Origin: Pseudomonas sp. F(2018)
Lineage (GTDB): Bacteria > Pseudomonadota > Gammaproteobacteria > Pseudomonadales > Pseudomonadaceae
Assembly (NCBI RefSeq): GCF_005508865.1
Contig: NZ_SCOM01000002.1
Location: forward strand, 1-64,000
Direction of reading: 5' to 3'
Length of the DNA stretch: 64,000 nt
In this document: positions 8,595 through 16,643 of the stretch, in pieces
How the letters are laid out: every line of letters begins with the position of its first letter
Numbering within the stretch: position 1 is the first letter of the stretch
Notes under the pieces: generated by a model
Databases searched by the model: none
Told to the model about the DNA's origin: nothing
Seen by the model: the letters and a program-made list of their open reading frames with translations, nothing else
Made by a program: the position numbers and the translations under genes

Positions 8595-9149
8595 TCAATT
8601 CAACCGGTAACGCGCCAGGTCGTCGGCGCTGAGTACCCTCATGCGTTGCGGCTCGATGGCCTGCATGTCGGCGGCCAGGCTGGGCGCGACGCCCATGTCG
8701 CGCAGGTAGCCGGCCGGGTCGGCGGGCATGCCGCCGAGGCGCGCCTGGGCGGATTCGCCGGCGGGGAAGTGCGGGCGATGGATGCCGACGTAGCCGCGCA
8801 CGGTCTTCTTGCGGCCGGCGGCCAGCAGGTAGACGCAGCTGCCCTGACACACGCCCTTGGCCGGCACCAGGGTGTCGAAACCGGTTTCGCGCAGCAGGCG
8901 GCCCATGCGCATGGCCTCGGCGGCGCTGCCGCCGATGTTGTCGAGCAGGAGAATCTTGCGGGCGAACTTGCCGGGGTGGGCCTGCAGGCCCTTGAACAGC
9001 GCCTCGTAGTCGCCGGGGGCGATGTCTTCGGAGATCTTGGCGATCAGGATGCGGCCGATGTTCTTCTGTTCGGCGGCTTCGACTTCGACCTTGGCGAGGA
9101 CGGGGCTGGCGCACAGGGCGGCGACGCAGAGGAGGGCGATGCGAATCAT
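8595..9149 (-). CDS. Secreted ClpP-fold-like protein (COG3904-type)
   Basis: 184 residues with a signal peptide (1-19). The core resembles the periplasmic COG3904 group, distantly related to ClpP/crotonase folds: NIGGSAAEAMRMG (about 71-83), a Ser in a nucleophile-like position in GVCQGSCVYLLAAG (Ser104), and a His in GIHRPHF (His123) where ClpP-like proteases carry the catalytic His. Two cysteines flank Ser104. Whether it is a protease is not established for the family. It is a single gene in a string of minus-strand genes. Confidence 0.6.
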   Translation of the reverse strand: MIRIALLCVAALCASPVLAKVEVEAAEQKNIGRILIAKISEDIAPGDYEALFKGLQAHPGKFARKILLLDNIGGSAAEAMRMGRLLRETGFDTLVPAKGVCQGSCVYLLAAGRKKTVRGYVGIHRPHFPAGESAQARLGGMPADPAGYLRDMGVAPSLAADMQAIEPQRMRVLSADDLARYRLN

Positions 9150-9234
9150 GGATCGGCGGTTCTGACTGCTATTACTCGGCCGCAGAAGATACCCGGAGCC
9201 ACGCCCGCGCGCACCTGCCGCTCGCCGCCTGGAC

Positions 9235-10080
9235 TCAGGGTTCGACGGCCAGAGCCACGTCCGGGCAGCGCGCCTCGTCGGTGATCAGCTGGCGCTTGCC
9301 CCAGTTCTCGGCGCGGGTGTACCAGGGCTCGGCGCTGTCATCGAGCTGGGCGATGGCGTCCGCCTCGCCATTGGCGGCGGCCTTTTCCAGCCACAGGCGG
9401 CGCTGGTCCTGATCCAGCGGTATTACTCCGCTGCCGAAGCTGTAGGCCTCGGCGAGGGCGGCCTGGGCGCGGGGCAGGCCACCCTGGGCGGCCTTGCACA
9501 GCCAGTTCGCGGCCTTGGTGTCGTCATGGGCGTAGTGCATGGCGGTCTCGTCACCGCTGGCGATGCCCATGGGTTCCTCGGCCATATCGCTGCGGTACTG
9601 TTCGCTGAGCAGGTACTGGGCCTGCAGGTTGCCCTGCTTGGCGGCGGTTTCGAACCAGAACATGGCGCCGATGCGGTCCTGGCCATCTTCCTTCCAGGCC
9701 AGCAGGTAGCTGCCCAGCTCCAGCTGCGCCTCGACCATGCCACGCTCGGCAGCGGCCACCAGCCATTCCTCGTAGATCGCCTGCTGCACGATGTTCTCCG
9801 AGGTGGTGCGGTACAGCTCGAGCAGGCGCTGGTCGGAACTCAGGTCGCCCTGCTTGGCCGCGAGCAGGTAGTAGTAACGCGAGTTCATGTACTGCTGCTG
9901 GCTATCGGAGAAGCGCGCCACCGTGAGGCTGGCGCACACATCGCCCTCGGCGGCCTTCTCCTGCAGGGCGTGGATGTCGACTATGTCGACGTCGGGGGCC
10001 GGCACACAGGCATCGGTCGAAGCGGCCTGGACGTGCAGGCAGGGGAGCAGGGCGAGGGCGAGAACGAGGGCGGGGCGCAT
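9235..10080 (-). CDS. Periplasmic Sel1-repeat protein
   Basis: 281 residues. Signal peptide 1-19, then at least five Sel1-like/TPR-like helical repeats recognisable by their AAxxGxxxAQxxLxxxY pattern (for example AAERGMVEAQLELGSYLL and AAQGGLPRAQAALAEAYSFG). Such repeats mediate protein-protein contacts; the partner is unknown. The chosen start at MRPALVLA follows a purine-rich site; a longer frame would add 26 Arg-rich residues. Confidence 0.8.
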   Translation of the reverse strand: MRPALVLALALLPCLHVQAASTDACVPAPDVDIVDIHALQEKAAEGDVCASLTVARFSDSQQQYMNSRYYYLLAAKQGDLSSDQRLLELYRTTSENIVQQAIYEEWLVAAAERGMVEAQLELGSYLLAWKEDGQDRIGAMFWFETAAKQGNLQAQYLLSEQYRSDMAEEPMGIASGDETAMHYAHDDTKAANWLCKAAQGGLPRAQAALAEAYSFGSGVIPLDQDQRRLWLEKAAANGEADAIAQLDDSAEPWYTRAENWGKRQLITDEARCPDVALAVEP

Positions 10081-10175
10081 GCTGATTCCTTCCGTGGAAA
10101 TGGGTGGCCGGACGCGTGGCCTGCGGGCGACCATAGCCAACGGCCGGCCACCCGACAAGCCGTGGCCAGTGGCCT

Positions 10176-10880
10176 TCAGCCGCGCCGTGGAATGCTCAGG
10201 CCGCGTACCACCGCCGGGCGGGCGAGGAAGGCGTCGAGCACGCGGCGCACGTTGGCGAAGCGCTCGAATTGCACCAGGTCGCCGGCCTCGTAGAAGCCGA
10301 TCAGATTGCGCACCCAGGGGAAGGTGGCGATGTCGGCGATGCTGTAGGCGTCGCCCATGATCCAGTCGCGGCCCTGCAGGTGCTGGTCGAGCACGCTGAG
10401 CAGGCGCGCCGATTCGGCCACGTAGCGGTCACGCGGGCGCTTGTCCTCGTAGTCCTTGCCGGCGAATTTGTGGAAGAAGCCGAGCTGGCCGAACATCGGG
10501 CCGATGCCGCCCATCTGGAACATCAGCCACTGCAGGCACTGGTAGCGCGCGGCGGCGTCCTGCGGCATGAGTTGGCCGGTCTTGTCCGCCAGGTAGACGA
10601 GGATGGCGCCGGACTCGAACAGGGCCAGCGGCTCGCCGTTCGGCCCGTTGGGATCGAGGATGGCGGGGATCTTGTTGTTCGGATTCAGCGAGAGGAATTC
10701 GGGGCTGAGCTGGTCGTTGGTTTCGAAGCTGACCAGGTGCGGCTCGTAGGCCAGACCGGTCTCCTCCAGCATGATCGAGACCTTGACGCCGTTGGGCGTG
10801 GGCAGCGAATACAGCTGCAAAACGTCGGGCCGGGTGGCGGGCCATTTGCGCGTGATGGGGAAGGCGGAAAGATCTGGCAT
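10176..10880 (-). CDS. Glutathione S-transferase, YghU/YfcG (Nu) class-like
   Basis: 234 residues. N-terminal thioredoxin-like domain with LYSLPTPNGVKVSIMLEE (about 23-40), the NPNNKIPAI segment with the conserved cis-Pro, and GLALFESGAI-type glutathione contact. The all-helical C-terminal domain ends with the DAYSIADIATFPWV motif. The TPNGVKVS active-site segment is that of Nu-class disulfide-bond oxidoreductases YghU/YfcG. Cytosolic; likely acts on glutathione conjugates or disulfides. Confidence 0.85.
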   Translation of the reverse strand: MPDLSAFPITRKWPATRPDVLQLYSLPTPNGVKVSIMLEETGLAYEPHLVSFETNDQLSPEFLSLNPNNKIPAILDPNGPNGEPLALFESGAILVYLADKTGQLMPQDAAARYQCLQWLMFQMGGIGPMFGQLGFFHKFAGKDYEDKRPRDRYVAESARLLSVLDQHLQGRDWIMGDAYSIADIATFPWVRNLIGFYEAGDLVQFERFANVRRVLDAFLARPAVVRGLSIPRRG

Positions 10881-11004
10881 GGGTACTCCGGAGAACTGGC
10901 GACGTGGTCAGGATAGCCGGCCACCGACAGCGGCGACATCCTTACCTGACTCGCCGGAAGCCGGTATGGTTCGCCTTTGCTTTTTGTCGACCACGGAGAA
11001 CCCC

Positions 11005-11442
11005 ATGAGCCTGCACGGAACCTATGACGAGCAGAACATCTTCGCCAAGATCATTCGCGGCGAGGCGCCTTGCTACAAGCTGTACGAGGATGAGGACGTG
11101 CTGGCCTTCCTCGATCTGTTCCCGCAGTCCTACGGTCATTGCCTGGTGATCCCCAAGCACGCCCCGGCGCGCAACCTGCTGGAGATCGACGACGCCAACC
11201 TGGCCAAGCTGATGGCCGTGGTGCGCAAGCTGACCCAGGCGGTGGTGGACGAGCTGGAGCCGGCCGGCGTGCAGGTGGCGCAGTTCAACGGCGCCCCGGC
11301 CGGGCAGACGGTGTTCCACATCCACGTGCACATCGTGCCGCGCTACGAGGGCGACAAACTCGGCATCCACGCCACCCACCAGGGTGATGCGGAAGAGCTC
11401 AAGGCGCTGCAGGCGCGGCTGGTGAAGCGCATCAACGGCTGA
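11005..11442 (+). CDS. HIT-family nucleotide hydrolase/transferase
   Basis: 145 residues. The histidine-triad motif HIHVHIVP (about 108-115) is intact, with the family's IIRGEAPCYKLYED start and GHCLVIPKH. HIT proteins hydrolyse nucleoside phosphoramidates and similar adenosine derivatives. The longer in-frame extension upstream lies across the GST gene's divergent promoter region and lacks an RBS; the chosen ATG has GGAGA at a good distance. Followed by a REP doublet and a strong terminator. Confidence 0.9.
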   Translation: MSLHGTYDEQNIFAKIIRGEAPCYKLYEDEDVLAFLDLFPQSYGHCLVIPKHAPARNLLEIDDANLAKLMAVVRKLTQAVVDELEPAGVQVAQFNGAPAGQTVFHIHVHIVPRYEGDKLGIHATHQGDAEELKALQARLVKRING

Positions 11443-11445
11443 TCG

Positions 11446-11497
11446 GTAGGGCGGGTGAAACCCGCGAGCGGGACCACGCGGGTTTCACCCGCCCTAC
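11446..11497. repeat. GTAG-type REP doublet (REPIN-like)
   Basis: Two 21-bp perfect inverted arms (11446-11466 and 11477-11497) separated by 10 bp. Each arm begins with GTAG on its outward end and itself folds as a small hairpin (GCGGGT-GAA-ACCCGC). This is the structure of a REP pair of the class mobilised by RAYT transposases. No RAYT gene is in the window. Confidence 0.8.
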
Positions 11498-11510
11498 GTT
11501 CAGCGATACG

Positions 11511-11540
11511 AAAAAGCCCGGCCTAGGCCGGGCTTTTCTT
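11511..11540 (+). terminator. Bidirectional Rho-independent terminator
   Basis: A perfect palindrome AAAAGCCCGGCC/GGCCGGGCTTTT with T-rich tracts on both strands. It ends transcription of the HIT gene. On the other strand it could also stop readthrough leftward from the secreted-protein gene at 11630. Confidence 0.88.
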
Positions 11541-11558
11541 TTGACGAGTCTCGGAGGG

Positions 11559-11616
11559 GTAGCCCGGATGCAATCCGGGGCGGAGCTGCCTGCTTCCCGG
11601 ATTACATCCGGGCTAC
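11559..11616. repeat. GTAG-type REP doublet, CCGGAT family
   Basis: Arms 11559-11579 and 11596-11616 are inverted copies (20 of 21 matching). Each begins GTAG outward and folds internally as CCCGGAT/ATCCGGG. A near-identical doublet is at 43892-43950, showing that this is a dispersed mobile-type element. Confidence 0.85.
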
Positions 11617-11629
11617 GTGGCGTGGTTGG

Positions 11630-12652
11630 TCAGGAAGCCGGAGTGTTCAGTGGCCAGACCGAGAGAGTGATTCGGACGCCGCGCTCCTGCTCGTCCTCCA
11701 GGGTGACGGTGAACACACCGGCGGCATTTTCGCCGCTCCACTGGGCGACCTGGCCGTCGTCGACGATTTCGCTATCGCCGGCCAGCTGGCGATAGTGCGC
11801 CAACAGGTCGTCGAAGCTGGCGTGGCTGAACAGCACTACTTCGGCACTGCGCACAGGTTGGCCGGAGGCCTCTTCCCAACCGGTATCGAAGATATCGCCG
11901 GCCATCGGCGCCGGCGCCACGTATACGCCGTCGCGCATGGCTGTGCTCAGCTTGGCGCGTTTGGGCAGTAGCTCCAGCATGACGTCGGGGAGTGCCAGCT
12001 CCTTGCTATCCCAGCCGGGTGCATCGGTATCCGGCTCCACATACTCGACCTTGGTTATCTCCTGTACCTGGCTCGCTGAGCCGCGGGATTCGGCGAGATT
12101 GGCCAGCAGCGGTGGCAGCTGGCTGGCCCAGTCGCGCAGCGGCTGGACGCGGTCACGGGAGGTCCCGGCCGGCAGGAAGATGGTCAGAATGCCTGCCGGC
12201 TCCTTGTAGTAGCAGGTCACTTCCTGGGTTTCTTCGTCCGGTAAGCAAGGGCCGTGCACCAGGCCTATGGCAACCAGTTTGCGACCCTCGATCAACAGTG
12301 CGGCACGCTCGTAGCCGCCGGTCATCTTGTTCTCCGAGGCGATCAGCCGGCGGTCATTGGGCAGTTCGGCCGTGACGATGTCCATGGAGGAGTTGAGCGA
12401 TTCGAGCACCTGTTCGAGCACCAGCGTGTTGTCACTGATGTAGCTGGCGCTGCCGTAACCCAGCAGTTTCTCTACGGCGCTGCGCACCTGCGGATCTCGG
12501 TCCAGGCGGTATCGGTCGCTGCCTTGCTGGGTGGGTTCGAATGTCTTCAGGACCACGCCTTGGCTGGCGGGGTGGAGAACTGGGGCAGCCAGGGCGGAGG
12601 TGATGCTGAGGGTGCCGAGCAGCAATGCCTGGAATAGCCGGTGCAAGAGCAT
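11630..12652 (-). CDS. Secreted protein of unknown function
   Basis: 340 residues with a signal peptide ending at ALA (about 17-19). The mature protein appears to have two mixed alpha/beta halves. The first (about 45-175) contains a Cys pair in GPCLPDEETQEVTCYY. The second (about 215-338) ends in a beta-rich segment around VAQWSGENAAGVFTVTL. No lipobox or membrane helix. I do not recognise a family. The start at MLLHRLF is chosen because the longer frame is Arg/Pro-rich and overlaps the hydrolase gene upstream. Confidence 0.7.
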   Translation of the reverse strand: MLLHRLFQALLLGTLSITSALAAPVLHPASQGVVLKTFEPTQQGSDRYRLDRDPQVRSAVEKLLGYGSASYISDNTLVLEQVLESLNSSMDIVTAELPNDRRLIASENKMTGGYERAALLIEGRKLVAIGLVHGPCLPDEETQEVTCYYKEPAGILTIFLPAGTSRDRVQPLRDWASQLPPLLANLAESRGSASQVQEITKVEYVEPDTDAPGWDSKELALPDVMLELLPKRAKLSTAMRDGVYVAPAPMAGDIFDTGWEEASGQPVRSAEVVLFSHASFDDLLAHYRQLAGDSEIVDDGQVAQWSGENAAGVFTVTLEDEQERGVRITLSVWPLNTPAS

Positions 12653-12767
12653 ATGAGTTCCTTCTCGAAGTAGGGCTCGCCTGTCCTTGGGCGAGTGCCG
12701 GGGCATTCTAATCAATGCCCCGGCGCGTCGACATGACCGACGCCACGCTCTGGCGCTGTCGTTGTGC

Positions 12768-13394
12768 TCAGCGATTGGCGATGGCGCGCTGGTTGGACAG
12801 GTAGATGTTGTCCGACTGCGGCACTTCACCGGTCTGCAGGGCGTTGAGCCATTCATCGGTGCTGAGTACAGCGGCGAAGCCGGTGTGCATGACCACGGTG
12901 AACACCCGGTGGATCTCCTCGGCGGTGGCCGAACCCATGGCGTTGCTATAGGGCGGTGAGCCGGCGGCGTCGTGCAGCAGCTCGACGTTCCAGCCCTCGT
13001 GGTGGGCCTGGCGCACGGTGGAGTCGTCGCAGTTGTGGGTCATGTAGCCGATCACGCTGATGGTGTCGATCTCGTGCTGCTTGAGGTAGGCGGCGAGGTC
13101 GGTGCCGGCGAAGGAACTGGCCATCTGCTTTTGGATGAAGTGGTCACGCGGGCGGTCCGCCACCAGCGGGTGCAGCTCGGCGTTGTAGCTGCCGGTGGCG
13201 AAGATCGGCGCGCCTTCCAGGGTCAGGTGCTGGATGACGATGACCGGGATGCCGGCGGCGGTGGCGGCGTCCATGGCGCGGCCGATGTTGTTCATCGACT
13301 GCTCGATGGGCGGGTATTCGATGCGCAGGTTGCCGGTGACATATTCGTTCTGCACGTCGATGACGATCAGGGCGCGTTTCGGTTGCTGGCTCAT
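12768..13394 (-). CDS. Isochorismatase-like cysteine hydrolase
   Basis: 208 residues. The catalytic triad of the family is readable: Asp13 (VIDVQNEY), Lys89 (FIQKQMASSF) and Cys122 (YMTHNCDDST). Family members hydrolyse amides or vinyl ethers such as nicotinamide, carbamoyl compounds or isochorismate. Divergently transcribed from a GATase1-type AraC regulator 131 bp away, a common arrangement in which the regulator controls the hydrolase. The substrate is not predictable. Confidence 0.85.
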   Translation of the reverse strand: MSQQPKRALIVIDVQNEYVTGNLRIEYPPIEQSMNNIGRAMDAATAAGIPVIVIQHLTLEGAPIFATGSYNAELHPLVADRPRDHFIQKQMASSFAGTDLAAYLKQHEIDTISVIGYMTHNCDDSTVRQAHHEGWNVELLHDAAGSPPYSNAMGSATAEEIHRVFTVVMHTGFAAVLSTDEWLNALQTGEVPQSDNIYLSNQRAIANR

Positions 13395-13525
13395 GGTGGG
13401 TTCCTCTGGTTTGGCGTTGTGGTTGGCGATGGGCAGATTGTTTGCCCGTCGCGCCTGTCGCCGTGAGTGGCCCTGAAGCCAGCTTGCGCTAAGATCGGGC
13501 CAAACCTTTGGATCGGGACAACGCC

Positions 13526-14476
13526 ATGTCTGCCCACCGCGTCGCCGTGGTCGCCTTCGACCACATCACGCCGTTCCACCTGTCCGTGCCCTGCCTGGTA
13601 TTCGGCGACCTGGGGCCGGGTGCCGAGCTGTATGAGCTGCGCGTGTGCGCCAGTGCGCCGGGGGCGCTACCGACCACCGCAGGCTTCGCCCTGCAGGTCG
13701 AGCACGGGTTGGAGGCATTGCAGTGGGCGCAGACGGTCATCGTGCCGAGCTGGCACGACCCGGCCGAACGCCCGCCGCAGACCCTGCTGGACGCCCTGGT
13801 GGCGGCCCATGCGCGCGGCACGCGGCTGGTCGGCCTGTGCCTGGGCGCCTATGTGCTGGCCGAGGCGGGCCTGCTCGACGGCCTGCGCGCCACCACCCAC
13901 TGGGCCTGGGCCAGGGACTTCGCCGAGCGCTTCCCGAACGTGACGGTGGACGCCGATGTGCTGTATCTGGACGACGGCGGCCTGCTGACCTCGGCCGGCA
14001 CCGCCGCCGGCATCGACTGCTGCCTGCACCTGCTGCGCCAGCAGCACGGCGCCGAGCTGGCCAACCGGGTGGCGCGACGCCTGGTGGTGCCGCCGCATCG
14101 CCAGGGCGGCCAGGCGCAGTTCATCGAACAGCCGCTGCCGGCCACCTCCCGCGATGATCGCCTGGCCGGCCTGCTGGACTGGGTGCGCGCCCATCTCGAC
14201 CTGCCGCACAGCCTGGACAGCCTGGCCGAACGCGCACTGATGAGCCGGCGCACCTTCACCCGGCATTTCCGCCAGCTCACCGGCATGACGGTGGGCGACT
14301 GGCTGCTGGCCGAGCGCCTGGCCCTGACCCAGCGCCTGCTGGAGAGTAGCGAGCAGAGCGTGGAGGCCATCTCCGGCCTGGCCGGCTTTGGCTCACCGGT
14401 GTCGCTGCGCCACCACTTCGGCCGCGCCTTCGGCGTGTCGCCCAGCGCCTGGCGGCAGACCTTCCAGGGACACTGA
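13526..14476 (+). CDS. AraC-family regulator with DJ-1/PfpI-like sensor domain (FtrA type)
   Basis: 316 residues. The N-terminal domain (about 5-185) is a class I glutamine-amidotransferase-like fold with LVGLCLGAYVLAEAGLLDG at the nucleophile elbow; the C-terminal domain (about 220-316) is a double helix-turn-helix of AraC type (MSRRTFTRHFRQLTG; FGSPVSLRHHF). Such regulators usually sense nitrogenous metabolites. It is divergent from the cysteine hydrolase and probably controls it. The ATG used has a better RBS than one 18 nt upstream. Confidence 0.87.
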   Translation: MSAHRVAVVAFDHITPFHLSVPCLVFGDLGPGAELYELRVCASAPGALPTTAGFALQVEHGLEALQWAQTVIVPSWHDPAERPPQTLLDALVAAHARGTRLVGLCLGAYVLAEAGLLDGLRATTHWAWARDFAERFPNVTVDADVLYLDDGGLLTSAGTAAGIDCCLHLLRQQHGAELANRVARRLVVPPHRQGGQAQFIEQPLPATSRDDRLAGLLDWVRAHLDLPHSLDSLAERALMSRRTFTRHFRQLTGMTVGDWLLAERLALTQRLLESSEQSVEAISGLAGFGSPVSLRHHFGRAFGVSPSAWRQTFQGH

Positions 14477-14539
14477 TCGGGCTGGACGCGGAGCGCGGCG
14501 CTGGGCAAGGATGACGGCTTTTGCCGGAACCGGATCGCC

Positions 14540-15427
14540 ATGCGCCGCCTGCCTTCACTCACCGCCCTGCGTACCTTCGAGGCCGCCGCGCGCCACGCCC
14601 ACTTCGGCCGCGCCGCCGCCGAGCTGTGCGTCACCGACAGCGCGGTCAGCCACCAGATTCGCCAGCTCGAGGAGCAGCTCGGCACGCCACTGTTCCAGCG
14701 TGACGGCCGCCAGGTGCGTCCTACGCCGCAGGCGCGGCGCCTGCTGCGCAGTCTGCAGCAGGCCTTCGAGCTGATCGGCGAGGCCTGCGACGAACTGCGC
14801 GACCCCGGCTCGCAGGCGCAGCTGCGCATCGCGGTGACCGTTGAGCTGGCGCAGAAGTGGCTGGTCGGGCGCCTGGCGGACTTCTCCGAGCGTCATCCGC
14901 AGATCACCCTGCACCTGCACGAGCAACCGCTGGAGGCGCCGTTGCCCGGCGCCGAGATTGACCTGGCGATCACCTACGGCACCGGCCCGGAGGACGCCAG
15001 TGCCTACTTCGTGCGGCCGCTGCCGACCCTACAGTTCTTCCCGGTGTGCAGCCCCGGCCTGTTCAACCAGCTGCCGCTCAAGCACCCGCGCGATCTGGCG
15101 CGTCACTGCCTGCTGCACGACGATCAGGACGGCAAGACCTGGACCGCCTGGCTGACCACCCACGCCGGCGACATCCAACCGGCGCGCCATCTGTACTTGG
15201 GCCACGCCGGGCTGACCATGGAGGCCGCCGCTCGCGGCCAGGGCGTGGCCATCGGCGACAACCTGACCAGCGCCGAGGATCTGGCCAGCGGCCGCCTGGT
15301 GCGCCCATTCGCGGCCCAGGTGGCGTCGCTCGGGCAGTACGCGCTGGTCTGCGAACGGCTGCGCCTGGACAAGCCGGCGGTGGCGCAGTTCGTTGAATGG
15401 TTCACCGATCAGCTAGCCGACCTGTGA
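14540..15427 (+). CDS. LysR-family regulator, GcvA-like
   Basis: 295 residues. Winged HTH at 1-62 (FGRAAAELCVTDSAVSHQIRQLEEQLG), then a periplasmic-binding-protein-like effector domain (about 92-295). The RRLPSLTALRTFEAAARH start and short DNA-binding domain place it with GcvA/AmpR-like members. Located 63 bp after the AraC gene and 97 bp before the agmatine deiminase-like gene on the same strand, so it might regulate the latter; this is inference. Confidence 0.85.
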   Translation: MRRLPSLTALRTFEAAARHAHFGRAAAELCVTDSAVSHQIRQLEEQLGTPLFQRDGRQVRPTPQARRLLRSLQQAFELIGEACDELRDPGSQAQLRIAVTVELAQKWLVGRLADFSERHPQITLHLHEQPLEAPLPGAEIDLAITYGTGPEDASAYFVRPLPTLQFFPVCSPGLFNQLPLKHPRDLARHCLLHDDQDGKTWTAWLTTHAGDIQPARHLYLGHAGLTMEAAARGQGVAIGDNLTSAEDLASGRLVRPFAAQVASLGQYALVCERLRLDKPAVAQFVEWFTDQLADL

Positions 15428-15524
15428 ATTGAATTCAGCTGTTCCGCGATAATGGTCATTGGTCGCGGCCGCTCTGCCACCGGTACTGTCGAGGCATTCC
15501 TCAACCACCGACGAGTACCTTGCA

Positions 15525-16634
15525 ATGGCCCGTTCCCTGACCTCCCTGCCTAAAACCGACGGCTTCCGCCTGCCCGGCGAATTCGAACCCAAGGCCCGCT
15601 GCTGGCTCGGCTGGCCGGAGCGCACCGACGTGTGGCGCAACGGCGCCAAGCCGGCGCAGAAAGTCTGGGTGGAAATCGTCAGCGCCATCGCCAGCAGCGA
15701 GCCGGTCACCGTGTGCGCCTCGGCCAGCCAGTACGCCAATGCCCGCCGTCAGCTGCCGGCCCATGTGCGGGTGGTGGAGATGACCTGCAACGACACCTGG
15801 TTCCGCGACAGCGGCCCGGCCTTCCTGGTCAATGACGAGTCCGGCGAAGTGCGTGGCGTGGACTTCGAGTTCAACGCCTACGGCGGCCTCGACGGCGGCC
15901 TCTACTACCCCTGGGACAAGGACGACCAGATCGCCCAGAAGATCCTCGAGATCGAAGGCTACGACCGCTACCGCGCACCCTTCATCGCCGAGATGGGCGG
16001 CATCCAGACGGATGGCCAGCGCACCCTGCTGACCACCGAGCAGTGCCTGCTCAACCGCAACCGCAACGCTCACCTGGGCAAGGATGAGGTGACCCGCCGT
16101 CTGCAGGACTACCTGGGGGCCGAGCAGGTGATCTGGCTGCCGCGTGGCTGCAAGTTCGATGAAACCGATGGCCATATCGACGACCTGGCCTGCTTCGTGC
16201 GCCCTGGCGTGGTGGTGATGCAGTGGACGGACGATCGCAACGACCCGCAGTGGGAGATCTACCAGGAGGCCTACGACATCCTGCGCAGCACCCGCGACGC
16301 CCAGGGCCGCGAGCTGGAAATCCATAAGCTGCCGCAACCGCGCGTGCTGGAGTGGACGGCGGAGGAGGCCGAGGGCCTGGACCAGGACGATGCCACCCAC
16401 ACGCGCCATGCCGGCACGCAGATCTGTGCGTCCTACATCAACTACTACGCCGGCAACTCGGCCATCGTCCTGCCGCTGTTCAACGACCCGTGCGACCGCA
16501 TCGCCCAGGCCACCCTGGCCGAGCTGTTCCCGCAGCACCGCATTATCGGCATCGAAAATTCGCGGGAGATCCTCCTCGGCGGTGGCAACGTCGCCTGCAT
16601 CACCATGCCGCAGTACGCGGCGCCCGAGCGCTAG
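15525..16634 (+). CDS. Agmatine deiminase-family enzyme (variant active-site motifs)
   Basis: 369 residues of the PAD_porph/agmatine deiminase family, expected to hydrolyse the guanidino group of agmatine to N-carbamoylputrescine and ammonia. The catalytic residues are visible: His217 and Asp219 (GHIDD) and nucleophile Cys358 after GGGN (353-356). Two motifs differ from canonical AguA. The EGGSIHVDG segment reads EMGGIQTDG (156-164), and GHVDN reads GHIDD. These are substrate-side positions, so a related guanidine substrate is possible. The next gene, 9 bp on, is a polyamine-binding protein. No aguB is present nearby. Start chosen at MARSLTS; an upstream frame has no RBS. Confidence 0.8.
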   Translation: MARSLTSLPKTDGFRLPGEFEPKARCWLGWPERTDVWRNGAKPAQKVWVEIVSAIASSEPVTVCASASQYANARRQLPAHVRVVEMTCNDTWFRDSGPAFLVNDESGEVRGVDFEFNAYGGLDGGLYYPWDKDDQIAQKILEIEGYDRYRAPFIAEMGGIQTDGQRTLLTTEQCLLNRNRNAHLGKDEVTRRLQDYLGAEQVIWLPRGCKFDETDGHIDDLACFVRPGVVVMQWTDDRNDPQWEIYQEAYDILRSTRDAQGRELEIHKLPQPRVLEWTAEEAEGLDQDDATHTRHAGTQICASYINYYAGNSAIVLPLFNDPCDRIAQATLAELFPQHRIIGIENSREILLGGGNVACITMPQYAAPER

Positions 16635-16643
16635 GAGGCCAGC

